Shown here one piece after another: positions 1 through 7,794 of a stretch of 64,000 nucleotides of DNA; the stretch's first letter is position 1; the number at the start of each line of letters is the position of its first letter. A program made the translations under genes and the position numbers. This stretch comes from Marinarcus sediminis. Its GTDB lineage: Bacteria > Campylobacterota > Campylobacteria > Campylobacterales > Arcobacteraceae. Below the pieces are notes generated by a model. That model saw only the letters and a program-made list of their open reading frames with translations, was not told where the DNA came from and ran no database searches. The stretch covers positions 1,302,001 through 1,366,000 of the forward strand of contig NZ_CP182357.1 in NCBI RefSeq assembly GCF_048571275.1. The letters are read 5' to 3'.

Positions 1-916
1 CCAAGTTACACTTTTTACCGCTGGCTTCTGCTGAAGTATAAAGCGCCAATTGGTTGATATCTACATCATCTGATTTGGATTCGTCTTGGATATATGCGTT
101 GAGTTCATCCCCAAAAATGGATTGGGTCTCTTTGACAAATTGGGCAATTGATTCAAGTTCTTGACCACTTCTGATGATTTTATTCCACTCTTGGGTATTC
201 CAGAAAAATACTTTTGCACTGGGTTGATTATCATACTTTACTATGGTTAAATTTGCGGTCTCAGGTACAACAGCACTGCCTAAAATCTCTTTCCCCATAA
301 GGGCATTCAGCATGGTAGATTTACCGGCATTCATCACCCCAGTAATTCCAATTGAGAATTTTTGATTGTTGATATACTCTGAAGTTTCATCAAGTTCTGT
401 TTTATACTCATTAGAATTAAAACAACTGTGCAGTTCACGAATAAGCTGTTCAATTTCATCTTTGTGTTCTTGAAACGATTTTGTGTTGTGAGTTATGGTT
501 GAACCAAATGACTCTTGCTCTTGGGCATATTCCACTTCCGTTGGATCAAACAAAGACATGAGTTTAGTGTAATTGGCTTCATTGATGATCTCTTGATCTT
601 TAAGATAAGTAAAGGCTTTATTGAGCTTTTCTATATCCTCTTTTTGAGTATCTTTACTGATTGCATCTAAAAGTCCATGTTGCAGTTGATTTAAGTCATT
701 GAGATTGTGAGGTGCTTTATCTGAAATTTGTTCGATTAAAACTTTAAATGAATTAAGTGTGATAAAATTTTGTGCATCTTTTCGTGTGGGACACAGCGCC
801 AATGCTGCAATGTCAAAAAAATCTTTATGCATTTTTCGTTTGGTGGTGTTAAAAGATGTGGTTTTATCTATTTGTATACCATGATAGAGCAAAAAGTAAT
901 CATTGGCTAAGTTCAT
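1..916 (-). CDS. Dynamin-like GTPase, N-terminal 305 residues (C-terminus beyond window)
   Basis: Large GTPase of the bacterial dynamin-like family, which remodels or tethers membranes. The frame is open from an ATG at 916 to the window edge; GGAGAG lies just upstream as ribosome binding site. About 190 mostly helical residues precede the G1 P-loop (GVMNAGKST, residues 193-201), followed by a PETANLT stretch (218-224) that fits the G2/switch region. A long helical N-terminal part before the GTPase domain fits the C. jejuni DLP1/DLP2 pair (Cj0411/Cj0412), which also lies directly downstream of frdCAB, so synteny supports the call. It follows frdB on the same strand, but two hairpins (939-992 and 1005-1029) lie between, so it may have its own expression signals. 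Which of the two paralogues it is cannot be decided from this fragment. Confidence 0.85.
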   Translation of the reverse strand, partial: MNLANDYFLLYHGIQIDKTTSFNTTKRKMHKDFFDIAALALCPTRKDAQNFITLNSFKVLIEQISDKAPHNLNDLNQLQHGLLDAISKDTQKEDIEKLNKAFTYLKDQEIINEANYTKLMSLFDPTEVEYAQEQESFGSTITHNTKSFQEHKDEIEQLIRELHSCFNSNEYKTELDETSEYINNQKFSIGITGVMNAGKSTMLNALMGKEILGSAVVPETANLTIVKYDNQPSAKVFFWNTQEWNKIIRSGQELESIAQFVKETQSIFGDELNAYIQDESKSDDVDINQLALYTSAEASGKKCNL

Positions 917-938
917 ATTCTCTCCGTATAAAGCAATT

Positions 939-992
939 GAGTATAAATATAAAAAGTTAATCACCCAAGGAGGCAATTAACTTTTTATACTC
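939..992. other. Long bulged hairpin between frdB and the dynamin-like gene
   Basis: The arms GAGTATA...AAAAGTTAAT and ATTAACTTTTTATACTC pair over 17 bp with a 6-nt bulge on one side. On the minus strand (the transcribed one) the loop contains CCTCCTT, complementary to a Shine-Dalgarno sequence, and the next gene's GGAGAG lies about 20 bases downstream. It may be a second terminator or a leader structure; the function is not shown. Confidence 0.5.
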
Positions 993-1004
993 TTTTAATA
1001 AAGT

Positions 1005-1029
1005 CATACGAAGGAAAATCCTTCGTATG
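1005..1029 (-). terminator. Probable terminator of the frdCAB operon
   Basis: Perfect 11-bp inverted repeat (CATACGAAGGA / TCCTTCGTATG) with a 3-base loop, starting 7 bases after the frdB stop. The minus-strand sequence after it is only moderately T-rich (ACTTTATT), so termination may be partial. Confidence 0.65.
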
Positions 1030-1035
1030 GTGTGA

Positions 1036-1767
1036 TTATCTTAACGCGACTAATTGTCTTCGTAAGTAAGCAATTTTATTTTGTAGTGGTAAATGTTTTG
1101 GACAGTGATCTTCACATGCCATTAATGACATACACCCAAAAATTCCATTGTCATCACCGACTAATTCATAAAAATCATCCGCCGTTCTGTTGTCGTGTGG
1201 ATCCACTTCAAATCTTGCTACTCTGTTAAGTCCAACTGGTCCTACAAAGTCTGGTCTCATAAGTACTGTTCCACAAGAAGCAACACAAATTCCACACTCA
1301 ATACATCTGTCTAATTCAAATGTTTGATCGGCAATATCTGGATCGATTTTTTCTTCTAATTTGCTGATATCTGGTTTATGATTTGTATGAACCCATGATT
1401 CCACTCTTTTAGACATGGCATCCATCCATTTACCTGTATTAACCGATAAATCTTTGATCAATTCAAATGCAGGCATTGGCATAAGTGTCAATTTCCCTTC
1501 TGGATAGTTTGCAATAAGTGTTCTACAAGCAAGAGTAGGTTTACCATTAACAACCATACCACAAGAACCACAAATACCAGCTCTACAAACGAAATCAAAC
1601 GACAAATCTGCATCTAACTCTTCTCTGATTTTTGATAAGGCAATAAACAGAGTCATCCCTGGAGTCTCTTCTAATTTGTAGTCAACAAAGTGTGGTTTTG
1701 AAACCGCACTTTTAGGATTGAACTTAAGTACTGAAATGGTTATTTCTCTACCTTTAGGTGTGCTCAT
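1036..1767 (-). CDS. frdB: Fumarate reductase iron-sulfur subunit
   Basis: Carries electrons between the FrdC haems and the FrdA flavin in the menaquinol:fumarate reductase at the cytoplasmic membrane. 243 residues, near the Wolinella FrdB length (about 239). The N-terminal plant-type [2Fe-2S] domain has Cys61, Cys66, Cys69 and Cys81 (CRAGICGSC motif). The C-terminal ferredoxin-like part has Cys155/158/161 plus Cys222 for [4Fe-4S] and Cys165/212/218 for [3Fe-4S]. The start is supported by AGGAGA upstream and overlaps the frdA stop by one base (TAATG), implying translational coupling. It is the last gene of frdC-frdA-frdB and is followed by a hairpin. In some Campylobacterota this enzyme also works as succinate dehydrogenase; no separate sdh genes are in this window. 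Confidence 0.97.
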   Translation of the reverse strand: MSTPKGREITISVLKFNPKSAVSKPHFVDYKLEETPGMTLFIALSKIREELDADLSFDFVCRAGICGSCGMVVNGKPTLACRTLIANYPEGKLTLMPMPAFELIKDLSVNTGKWMDAMSKRVESWVHTNHKPDISKLEEKIDPDIADQTFELDRCIECGICVASCGTVLMRPDFVGPVGLNRVARFEVDPHDNRTADDFYELVGDDNGIFGCMSLMACEDHCPKHLPLQNKIAYLRRQLVALR

Positions 1768-3752
1768 TATTTATCTCCTGCTCTTTCGTTTAGTTCTTTG
1801 TAGTTCATAGGTAAATCAAATGGCATTAATGTATGTTGGATTTCATGTCTGTTTTTACCTTCTGCTTGCATTTTTTCAGTTATTTCATCAACTTCTGCTT
1901 GTCGTTTTGCAGAATCTTCATGCTCAATGATCATACCTTTAGCTCCATAACCTCTGAATGCTGGTGGCATTTCCATGGTCATAATATCCAATGGTTGATA
2001 AGTAACAGTTGGAAGCGTTGCAGAAGCATCTGGCCAAGAAGTTAATGTTCTATTCAACCAATTTGCATCGTCTCTTTTTAAGTAATCTTCTCGGTAGTGT
2101 GCTCCTCTTGACTCTGTTCTATCTCGTGCACCCACAGCAACACAAAGTGCTACTTTTAACATTCTAGGTACTCTGTACGCTTCTTCAAGTTCTGGATTTC
2201 CTGCTCTGACTTTAGATTTAACATTGATCTGTTTTGTTTTTTTCAATAACTCTTCCAGTTCAACAACTGCTTCGGCTAAGTGTGGACCATCTCTAAAGAT
2301 TCCAACTTTATCATCCATGAGTTGTTTCATTCTGTTTTTGATTTTGAAGATATCTTCTGTTCCTGTATAAGCTAAGATGTCATCTAAATATTTGTCTTGC
2401 TCATCCACAAATTTTTGAATGGTTTTTGTAGGAATCGTTACATCATTTTCAATACAGTAATCTGCAAAATAGTTACCAATAATCATACCTGCAACAACGG
2501 TTTCAGAAACAGAGTTTCCTCCAAGTCTGTTAAACCCGTGCATATCCCAACAAGCTGCTTCACCACACGCAAAAAGACCGCTTAATGTTTCAGATTCACC
2601 TGTTGGTTTTGTTCTGATACCACCCATAGAGTAGTGTTGCATTGGCAGTACTGGAGCCCAACCTTTTGGACCTTCATCGGCTGGATCAATACCGTTAAAG
2701 ATTTGACAAATTTCTTGTACATCTCTTAAATTCTTTTCAATGTGTTCTCGACCTAAAATAGAGATATCTAACCAAATGTGATCACCGTATGGAGAAGGTA
2801 CACCTTTACCATTTCTGATGTGCTCAATCATTCTTCTTGAAACAACGTCTCTTGAAGCCAATTCTTTTTTCTCAGGCTCATAATCAGGCATAAATCTGTG
2901 ACCGTCAACGTCTCTTAAGATTCCACCATCACCTCTACACCCTTCAGTTAATAAAATCCCTGATGGTACGATTGGCGTTGGGTGAAATTGAACTGCTTCC
3001 ATATTTCCCAAAGTAGCAATTCCTGTTTCAAGTGCAATGGCTTGACCAGTACCTTCACAAATAACCGCATTGGTTGTTTGTTTAAATACTCTTCCATATC
3101 CACCTGTAGCAATACATGTTCCCTTAGCAACATACGCTTCTAAGTCCCCTGTAATTAAATCTCTGACAACCGCTCCATAACATCTTCCATTTTCATGAAT
3201 TAAACTTAAGGCTTCTTTTCTGTCTCTGATATCTACATTGTGTTTTAAGGCTTCATTGGCAACACCAAATAACATCGTATGTCCTGTTGCATCTGCTGTG
3301 TAACAGGTTCTCCATTTTTTCGTTCCACCAAAATCTCTTGATGTAATTAATCCATGTCTGTCGGCATCTTCAGTAATCGTAGTTTTTTTAGCGTTGATAA
3401 CGGCTTCTCTTGAACCTTCTCTGACTCTTGTCCAAGGCACACCCCAACCCGCTAATTCACGAATCGCTTTTGGTGCAGTGTGTACGAACATACGTGCAAC
3501 TTCTTGATCACATCCCCAGTCTGAACCTTTAACCGTATCAGCAAAGTGTAAATCTTCGTTATCACCATCAGACATTTTAGAGTTACCCAAACTTGCTTGC
3601 ATACCACCTTGAGCAGCCGCACTATGAGATCTCTTAACAGGAACTAAAGACAAGACAACTGTACTTAAGCCTTTTTTTTGTGCAGCAACTGCAGCTCTAA
3701 GACCTGCTAATCCTCCACCAATAACCAATGCATCACAATAATTAATTTTCAT
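1767..3752 (-). CDS. frdA: Fumarate reductase flavoprotein subunit
   Basis: Catalytic FAD subunit that reduces fumarate to succinate. 661 residues, close to Wolinella FrdA (656). The Rossmann motif GGGLAG is at residues 12-17 and the FAD-linking histidine is His43 (RSHSAAAQGG). The substrate-site residues His257 (QFHPTP) and Arg301 (ASRDVVSR) sit at the same numbers as in the Wolinella enzyme, which makes this a confident orthologue. AAGGGATT precedes the ATG. The gene overlaps frdC upstream and frdB downstream by one base each, so the three are translated as a coupled unit. No truncation or odd residue was seen. Confidence 0.98.
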   Translation of the reverse strand: MKINYCDALVIGGGLAGLRAAVAAQKKGLSTVVLSLVPVKRSHSAAAQGGMQASLGNSKMSDGDNEDLHFADTVKGSDWGCDQEVARMFVHTAPKAIRELAGWGVPWTRVREGSREAVINAKKTTITEDADRHGLITSRDFGGTKKWRTCYTADATGHTMLFGVANEALKHNVDIRDRKEALSLIHENGRCYGAVVRDLITGDLEAYVAKGTCIATGGYGRVFKQTTNAVICEGTGQAIALETGIATLGNMEAVQFHPTPIVPSGILLTEGCRGDGGILRDVDGHRFMPDYEPEKKELASRDVVSRRMIEHIRNGKGVPSPYGDHIWLDISILGREHIEKNLRDVQEICQIFNGIDPADEGPKGWAPVLPMQHYSMGGIRTKPTGESETLSGLFACGEAACWDMHGFNRLGGNSVSETVVAGMIIGNYFADYCIENDVTIPTKTIQKFVDEQDKYLDDILAYTGTEDIFKIKNRMKQLMDDKVGIFRDGPHLAEAVVELEELLKKTKQINVKSKVRAGNPELEEAYRVPRMLKVALCVAVGARDRTESRGAHYREDYLKRDDANWLNRTLTSWPDASATLPTVTYQPLDIMTMEMPPAFRGYGAKGMIIEHEDSAKRQAEVDEITEKMQAEGKNRHEIQHTLMPFDLPMNYKELNERAGDK

Positions 3753-4534
3753 TATTTAATCCCTTCCATAATCGTTGATTCAACTTTTGCAATTGTTGGA
3801 TTGTATCTTTGACCAACTTTATCTGCATGATCCATACCGATTTTCATATAAGCTGCAAGTGTTGCAAAACCTAATACTAAGAAAAACACTGTAAGAATTT
3901 TTTTAATTGATTTTAATTTTGCTCTTGTTGCTTTAGGATTTGCACCATCAAACCATCCCCATTTTACGCAAAGTCTGTATAAACCAATTGTTCCATGAAA
4001 CTCTACGGCTAACAATAAAAGGATATATAAAGGCCACATCCACTCTGACCAAACTCTGTCAGATGAAGCGTATGGTCCGATAGCTGCTGAGTGAGTCATA
4101 ATAATATAAAGGTGTACAGAACCGAGGAAAAACATTGCAAAACCAGTAAATGCTTGAGTAAACCATAATTTTGTATCTTCATGTCCCATACTGTTTGCAT
4201 GTGCTTTCATGACTTGATACTGCTTAAAGTTACCTGGCAGTTTTCTCATTCCCATTGCAGCATGTGCAATAAAAACTACAAATACGATAAATGCAATAAA
4301 CGAGACAATAACAGGTTGCCCCTCACTGAAAATAAAGCTTCCTTCAAAAAACTTAGTCACTGAGTACATAAAATCTTTGCTGATTAAAATTGTTGAGACA
4401 AAAAGCATGTGTCCCCACATAAAAAGACCAAGAAACAATCCTGTCGCACTTTGAACATAATCCAATTTCGCAGGTGTTCTACTTTTCTTTCCTTCAACTG
4501 TTTTACCTAAATAACCTTCAATTAGGTCACTCAT
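3752..4534 (-). CDS. frdC: Fumarate reductase dihaem cytochrome b subunit
   Basis: Membrane anchor that oxidises menaquinol and passes electrons through two haem b groups to FrdB. With the ATG at 4534 (AAAGGATTG upstream) it has 260 residues; an in-frame GTG at 4549 lies on the upstream side of that ribosome binding site and is rejected. Five hydrophobic segments are visible. The four haem-ligand histidines of the Wolinella protein correspond to His42, His91, His141 and His180, and the transmembrane glutamate of the E-pathway (Glu180 in Wolinella) to Glu178. First gene of frdCAB; its leader carries an extended -10 element and an 11-bp inverted repeat. Confidence 0.96.
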   Translation of the reverse strand: MSDLIEGYLGKTVEGKKSRTPAKLDYVQSATGLFLGLFMWGHMLFVSTILISKDFMYSVTKFFEGSFIFSEGQPVIVSFIAFIVFVVFIAHAAMGMRKLPGNFKQYQVMKAHANSMGHEDTKLWFTQAFTGFAMFFLGSVHLYIIMTHSAAIGPYASSDRVWSEWMWPLYILLLLAVEFHGTIGLYRLCVKWGWFDGANPKATRAKLKSIKKILTVFFLVLGFATLAAYMKIGMDHADKVGQRYNPTIAKVESTIMEGIK

Positions 4535-4577
4535 AGTCAATCCTTTCACTTGCTTGTATTTTTAATACGCAATAATA

Positions 4578-4612
4578 TTAGAAACTTATGTATGAAAAAT
4601 GTAAGTTTCTAA
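4578..4612. promoter_or_regulatory. Perfect 11-bp inverted repeat in the frdCAB leader
   Basis: TTAGAAACTTA (4578-4588) and TAAGTTTCTAA (4602-4612) are exact reverse complements separated by 13 bases. The element lies between the likely -10 (4644-4652) and the frdC start, so it could be an operator for a dimeric regulator or a stem-loop in the 5' untranslated mRNA. The regulator is not known. Confidence 0.6.
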
Positions 4613-4643
4613 AAAAATTGTCGTAGTTAAATTTTGTAGCATG

Positions 4644-4652
4644 AGTATAGCA
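4644..4652 (-). promoter_or_regulatory. Candidate extended -10 of the frdCAB promoter
   Basis: On the minus strand this reads TGCTATACT, an extended -10 of the kind common in Campylobacterota, where -35 boxes are usually weak. The predicted start is near 4637, giving a leader of about 100 bases. Confidence 0.5.
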
Positions 4653-4720
4653 AAATATTGCTTGTAAATTGATTACATTTTTATATATTTTAGCAGAAAA
4701 TGTCGGGATAATGTCAATAA

Positions 4721-4744
4721 AAAAGCCCCAGTAAAGGGGCTTTT
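4721..4744 (-). terminator. Intrinsic terminator of the nuo operon
   Basis: A 9-bp stem AAAAGCCCC / GGGGCTTTT with a 6-base loop, followed on the minus strand by more T residues. It lies about 70 bases after the nuoN stop and before the frd promoter, separating the two operons. Confidence 0.85.
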
Positions 4745-4812
4745 AAATTAAACTTAAGCGTTCTTAAGCTTTATGATAAATATATGATATTGATGTTACT
4801 TTCTCACACAAT

Positions 4813-6315
4813 TCATTTAATGAAAAGTGATTCAACTGACAATTGAACCAGCTGGAAAATGCCATCTATACTTGGAATTGGAATGAAGAACAGAATCGCT
4901 GAACCAATACCACCCCAAACAATTAAAATCGCAATCAATGCAATCGCATAGGTTGAGATTCTTGAGTCATCAAACCCTTGTTGTTTACACTCTTTTTTAC
5001 TTGGATAGAAGTACATCATCGCAATGAGTTTAAAGTAGTAATAGATTGAAACAAATGTTGCTAAAATAGCATACAAGGCTAAGTAGATATAACCCGCACT
5101 GATGGCTTCTGTAAAGACATAAAATTTTGCAATAAACCCAATGGTTGATGGAATACCCGCCAGTGAGAATAAGAAAATGGTCATCATAGCAGCCAAGAAT
5201 GGTCTCTCTTGGGCTAAGCCTTTAAAATCCTCATAGGTTACTCTTACTTTTGTTTCAGCAATCACATGAGAGACCAAACCAAATGCTCCAATGGCAGTTA
5301 ACAAATATGAGATAAGATAAAAAATAATTGAATAGGCACTCTCAATATTTTCCCCTACGGCAATAAATGCTAAGAGCAGATATCCCGTATGCACGATTGA
5401 TGAGGCAGCTAACATTCTTTTTACAATTTTTTGAGTGATGGCTAACCATGTTCCTAAAGTCAATGTGAAAACAATTAATACCGTTAAAACTGGGTCCCAG
5501 AAATCTTGCATTGAAGATAAACTTTGTAAAAAGGCACGTAAGAAAAACGAGAAAATTGCAAGTTTAAATACCGAAGCCATATACGCTGTTACTAAAATTG
5601 GTGCCCCTCTGTAGACATCAAGTAACCAAGATTGGAATGGGAAGGCTGCAATTTTGAAAAGGAAAGTAAATAACAGAAGGGTTACTCCTATATAAACCAA
5701 AACCAAATCACTGTTATTGTGGGCAGTAATAAATGTTGATATTTCACCTAAGTGCGTTGTACCCGTTGCTCCAAAAATAAGAACCACACCTAAAAGGTAA
5801 AAAGCTCCAATAAATGAACCCAAGACCAAATATTTGAAAATGGCTTCAACTCTTTTTTCATTTTCTGTATTAAATCCAACGAGAACATAGACTGCAAATG
5901 AGGCAATTTCTAAAGCGACATAAGCCGTTATAAGTTCATTGGCATTGGCTAAAAGCATCATTCCAAAGAGTGAAAACATTAAAACTGAGTAAAATTCACC
6001 TGTAAAATATTTTTGTTCTTGAGCATAATGCTCACCAATTAAAATTACCAATAATGCACCAAAAATAAGTGCAATGTGAAAGAAGTTTGAGTAGGTATCA
6101 AAAATCAGTAAATTGTTAAAATATTCACTGTATGGTTGAATTGAGTAAACTTCTCCCGCAGGATAAATTGCAAATCCCAATGCAAGTAATAAAAACATTG
6201 TTGTAATTGCTATATGAAATTTAATGGAATATTTTTCATACATACTGAAAAACATTACGGTTAACGCACCAGCTAAAACAGTAAGAACTGGCATTAAATT
6301 CATTATTTCCATCAT
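4813..6315 (-). CDS. nuoN: NADH:quinone oxidoreductase subunit N
   Basis: Antiporter-like membrane subunit of complex I; takes part in proton translocation coupled to menaquinone reduction. 500 residues with about 14 hydrophobic segments and the proton-conducting antiporter domain in the middle (roughly residues 125-420). It is the last gene of the nuo operon: the start overlaps the nuoM stop by 4 bases (ATGA) with AGGAGC upstream, and a strong terminator follows. The order nuoL-M-N is standard, which separates it from the paralogous subunits. Confidence 0.95.
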   Translation of the reverse strand: MMEIMNLMPVLTVLAGALTVMFFSMYEKYSIKFHIAITTMFLLLALGFAIYPAGEVYSIQPYSEYFNNLLIFDTYSNFFHIALIFGALLVILIGEHYAQEQKYFTGEFYSVLMFSLFGMMLLANANELITAYVALEIASFAVYVLVGFNTENEKRVEAIFKYLVLGSFIGAFYLLGVVLIFGATGTTHLGEISTFITAHNNSDLVLVYIGVTLLLFTFLFKIAAFPFQSWLLDVYRGAPILVTAYMASVFKLAIFSFFLRAFLQSLSSMQDFWDPVLTVLIVFTLTLGTWLAITQKIVKRMLAASSIVHTGYLLLAFIAVGENIESAYSIIFYLISYLLTAIGAFGLVSHVIAETKVRVTYEDFKGLAQERPFLAAMMTIFLFSLAGIPSTIGFIAKFYVFTEAISAGYIYLALYAILATFVSIYYYFKLIAMMYFYPSKKECKQQGFDDSRISTYAIALIAILIVWGGIGSAILFFIPIPSIDGIFQLVQLSVESLFIK

Positions 6316-7793
6316 TTTGCAGCTCCTAGTTTTAAGATATCAGTTAAGTAGTGCACAACCGATGGTTCAAATTTGTCAATAAATGGGTCTGGATAGATAC
6401 CCATTAAAAATACCAAAATAACCCAAGGCGCAAGACCGATAATCTCTTTTATTTTTAAATCTCTCATGATAACAGCAGGGCCTTCTCTTTTTTGCAGAAT
6501 GGCTCGTTGAAACATCCAAAGCATAAATGAAGCCGCAACTAAAACAGTAATGGCTGAAATATACCCTAAAATATGGTTAAATTCATACACACCAAAGATA
6601 ATTAACAATTCAGCTACAAACCCATTTGTTCCAGGAAGCCCTACATTGGCAAACAACATAATGGCAAAAATAAATGTAAAAATAGGCGCTTGTTTTGCAA
6701 TACCACCCAAATCTTTAATGGTTTTAAATCCTGAATGGTGGTACATGATTCCAATAAGTAAAAATAGAGCTCCTGTTGCAATTGCATGTGCAATAATCAA
6801 GTAGAGTGCACCGCTGATTCCATATTCGTTTAAAGAAAAAATCCCTGCTGCGATAAATGAAAGGTGAGAAGCGGATGAGTAAGCAAACATTCTTTTAATG
6901 TCATCTTGCATCAACGCTGCAATACCAAAATAGATTAAACCAAATAATCCAATAAATACAAACCAACTTGAAAACTGAATATAGATATCAGGAAACAGAG
7001 GAATCATAAATCGCACAACCGAATAGATACCCAATTTCGCCATGATAGATGAAAGTAAGAATACGGCTCCTGTAGGCGCATTTTTATACGTATCCATAAT
7101 CCAAGTATGAAATGGGAAAAGTGGAATCTTAATTGCAAATGCGGTTAAGAACGCTAAAAATAGCCAAAACTTCTCTTGGTAAGCTAAGGTGGTAATATGG
7201 GTTAAGTCAGTGTATTGGAAACTCCAAGTTCCAAATTCATTGAAATAAGCAACCCCCAAATAAATGATACCCACAAACATCATCAATGATCCAAACATGG
7301 TATATACGGTTACTTTAATGGTTGTAAAGATGTTGTTTCCTGTTCCAAAGATACCAATCAATAAGAAAACAGGTAAAAGCATAACTTCCCAAAAGAAGTA
7401 AAAAAGCACAACATCTAAAGATAAAAGTGCTCCCGTTACCCCAGTTTGTACCAAAAGCATATTGATCCAATACCCTTTGGTTCTTCCTTCCCATAAAAGC
7501 AAATAAGCCGTTGGAATAAGAATCGCAATCATCATTAAAATGGTTAAAGAGAAACCATCAACACCGATATAGTAATGAATACCATATTTTAAAATCCAAG
7601 GGATATTCGTAACAAACTGCATATTGCTGTTTGGTTCGTAATTTAAATATATTTTTAAAACAAGAACAAGAATGATTATTGTTGTAATAAACGCAATATT
7701 TCTAACATCTTCTATCTTCGTTGTAGAAATCATCAAAATGAATGCCACAAACGCTGGTAGGAAAATTATAAATGATAATAAATCTGTACCCAT
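6312..7793 (-). CDS. nuoM: NADH:quinone oxidoreductase subunit M
   Basis: Proton-pumping antiporter-like subunit of the complex I membrane arm. 493 residues, about 14 transmembrane helices, close to the family length. The conserved helix with the essential glutamate (the FYFFWEVMLLPVF region near residue 135) and the lysine-containing antiporter motif (FLTAFAIKIPLFPFHTW) are intact. The gene sits one base after the nuoL stop and overlaps nuoN by 4 bases, so the three antiporter subunits are probably made in a fixed ratio. Confidence 0.96.
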   Translation of the reverse strand: MGTDLLSFIIFLPAFVAFILMISTTKIEDVRNIAFITTIIILVLVLKIYLNYEPNSNMQFVTNIPWILKYGIHYYIGVDGFSLTILMMIAILIPTAYLLLWEGRTKGYWINMLLVQTGVTGALLSLDVVLFYFFWEVMLLPVFLLIGIFGTGNNIFTTIKVTVYTMFGSLMMFVGIIYLGVAYFNEFGTWSFQYTDLTHITTLAYQEKFWLFLAFLTAFAIKIPLFPFHTWIMDTYKNAPTGAVFLLSSIMAKLGIYSVVRFMIPLFPDIYIQFSSWFVFIGLFGLIYFGIAALMQDDIKRMFAYSSASHLSFIAAGIFSLNEYGISGALYLIIAHAIATGALFLLIGIMYHHSGFKTIKDLGGIAKQAPIFTFIFAIMLFANVGLPGTNGFVAELLIIFGVYEFNHILGYISAITVLVAASFMLWMFQRAILQKREGPAVIMRDLKIKEIIGLAPWVILVFLMGIYPDPFIDKFEPSVVHYLTDILKLGAAK

Positions 7794-7794
7794 T

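Noticed and set aside
4535..4549. Upstream GTG start for frdC
   Set aside because: The ATG at 4534 has the ribosome binding site directly before it and matches the family N-terminus.
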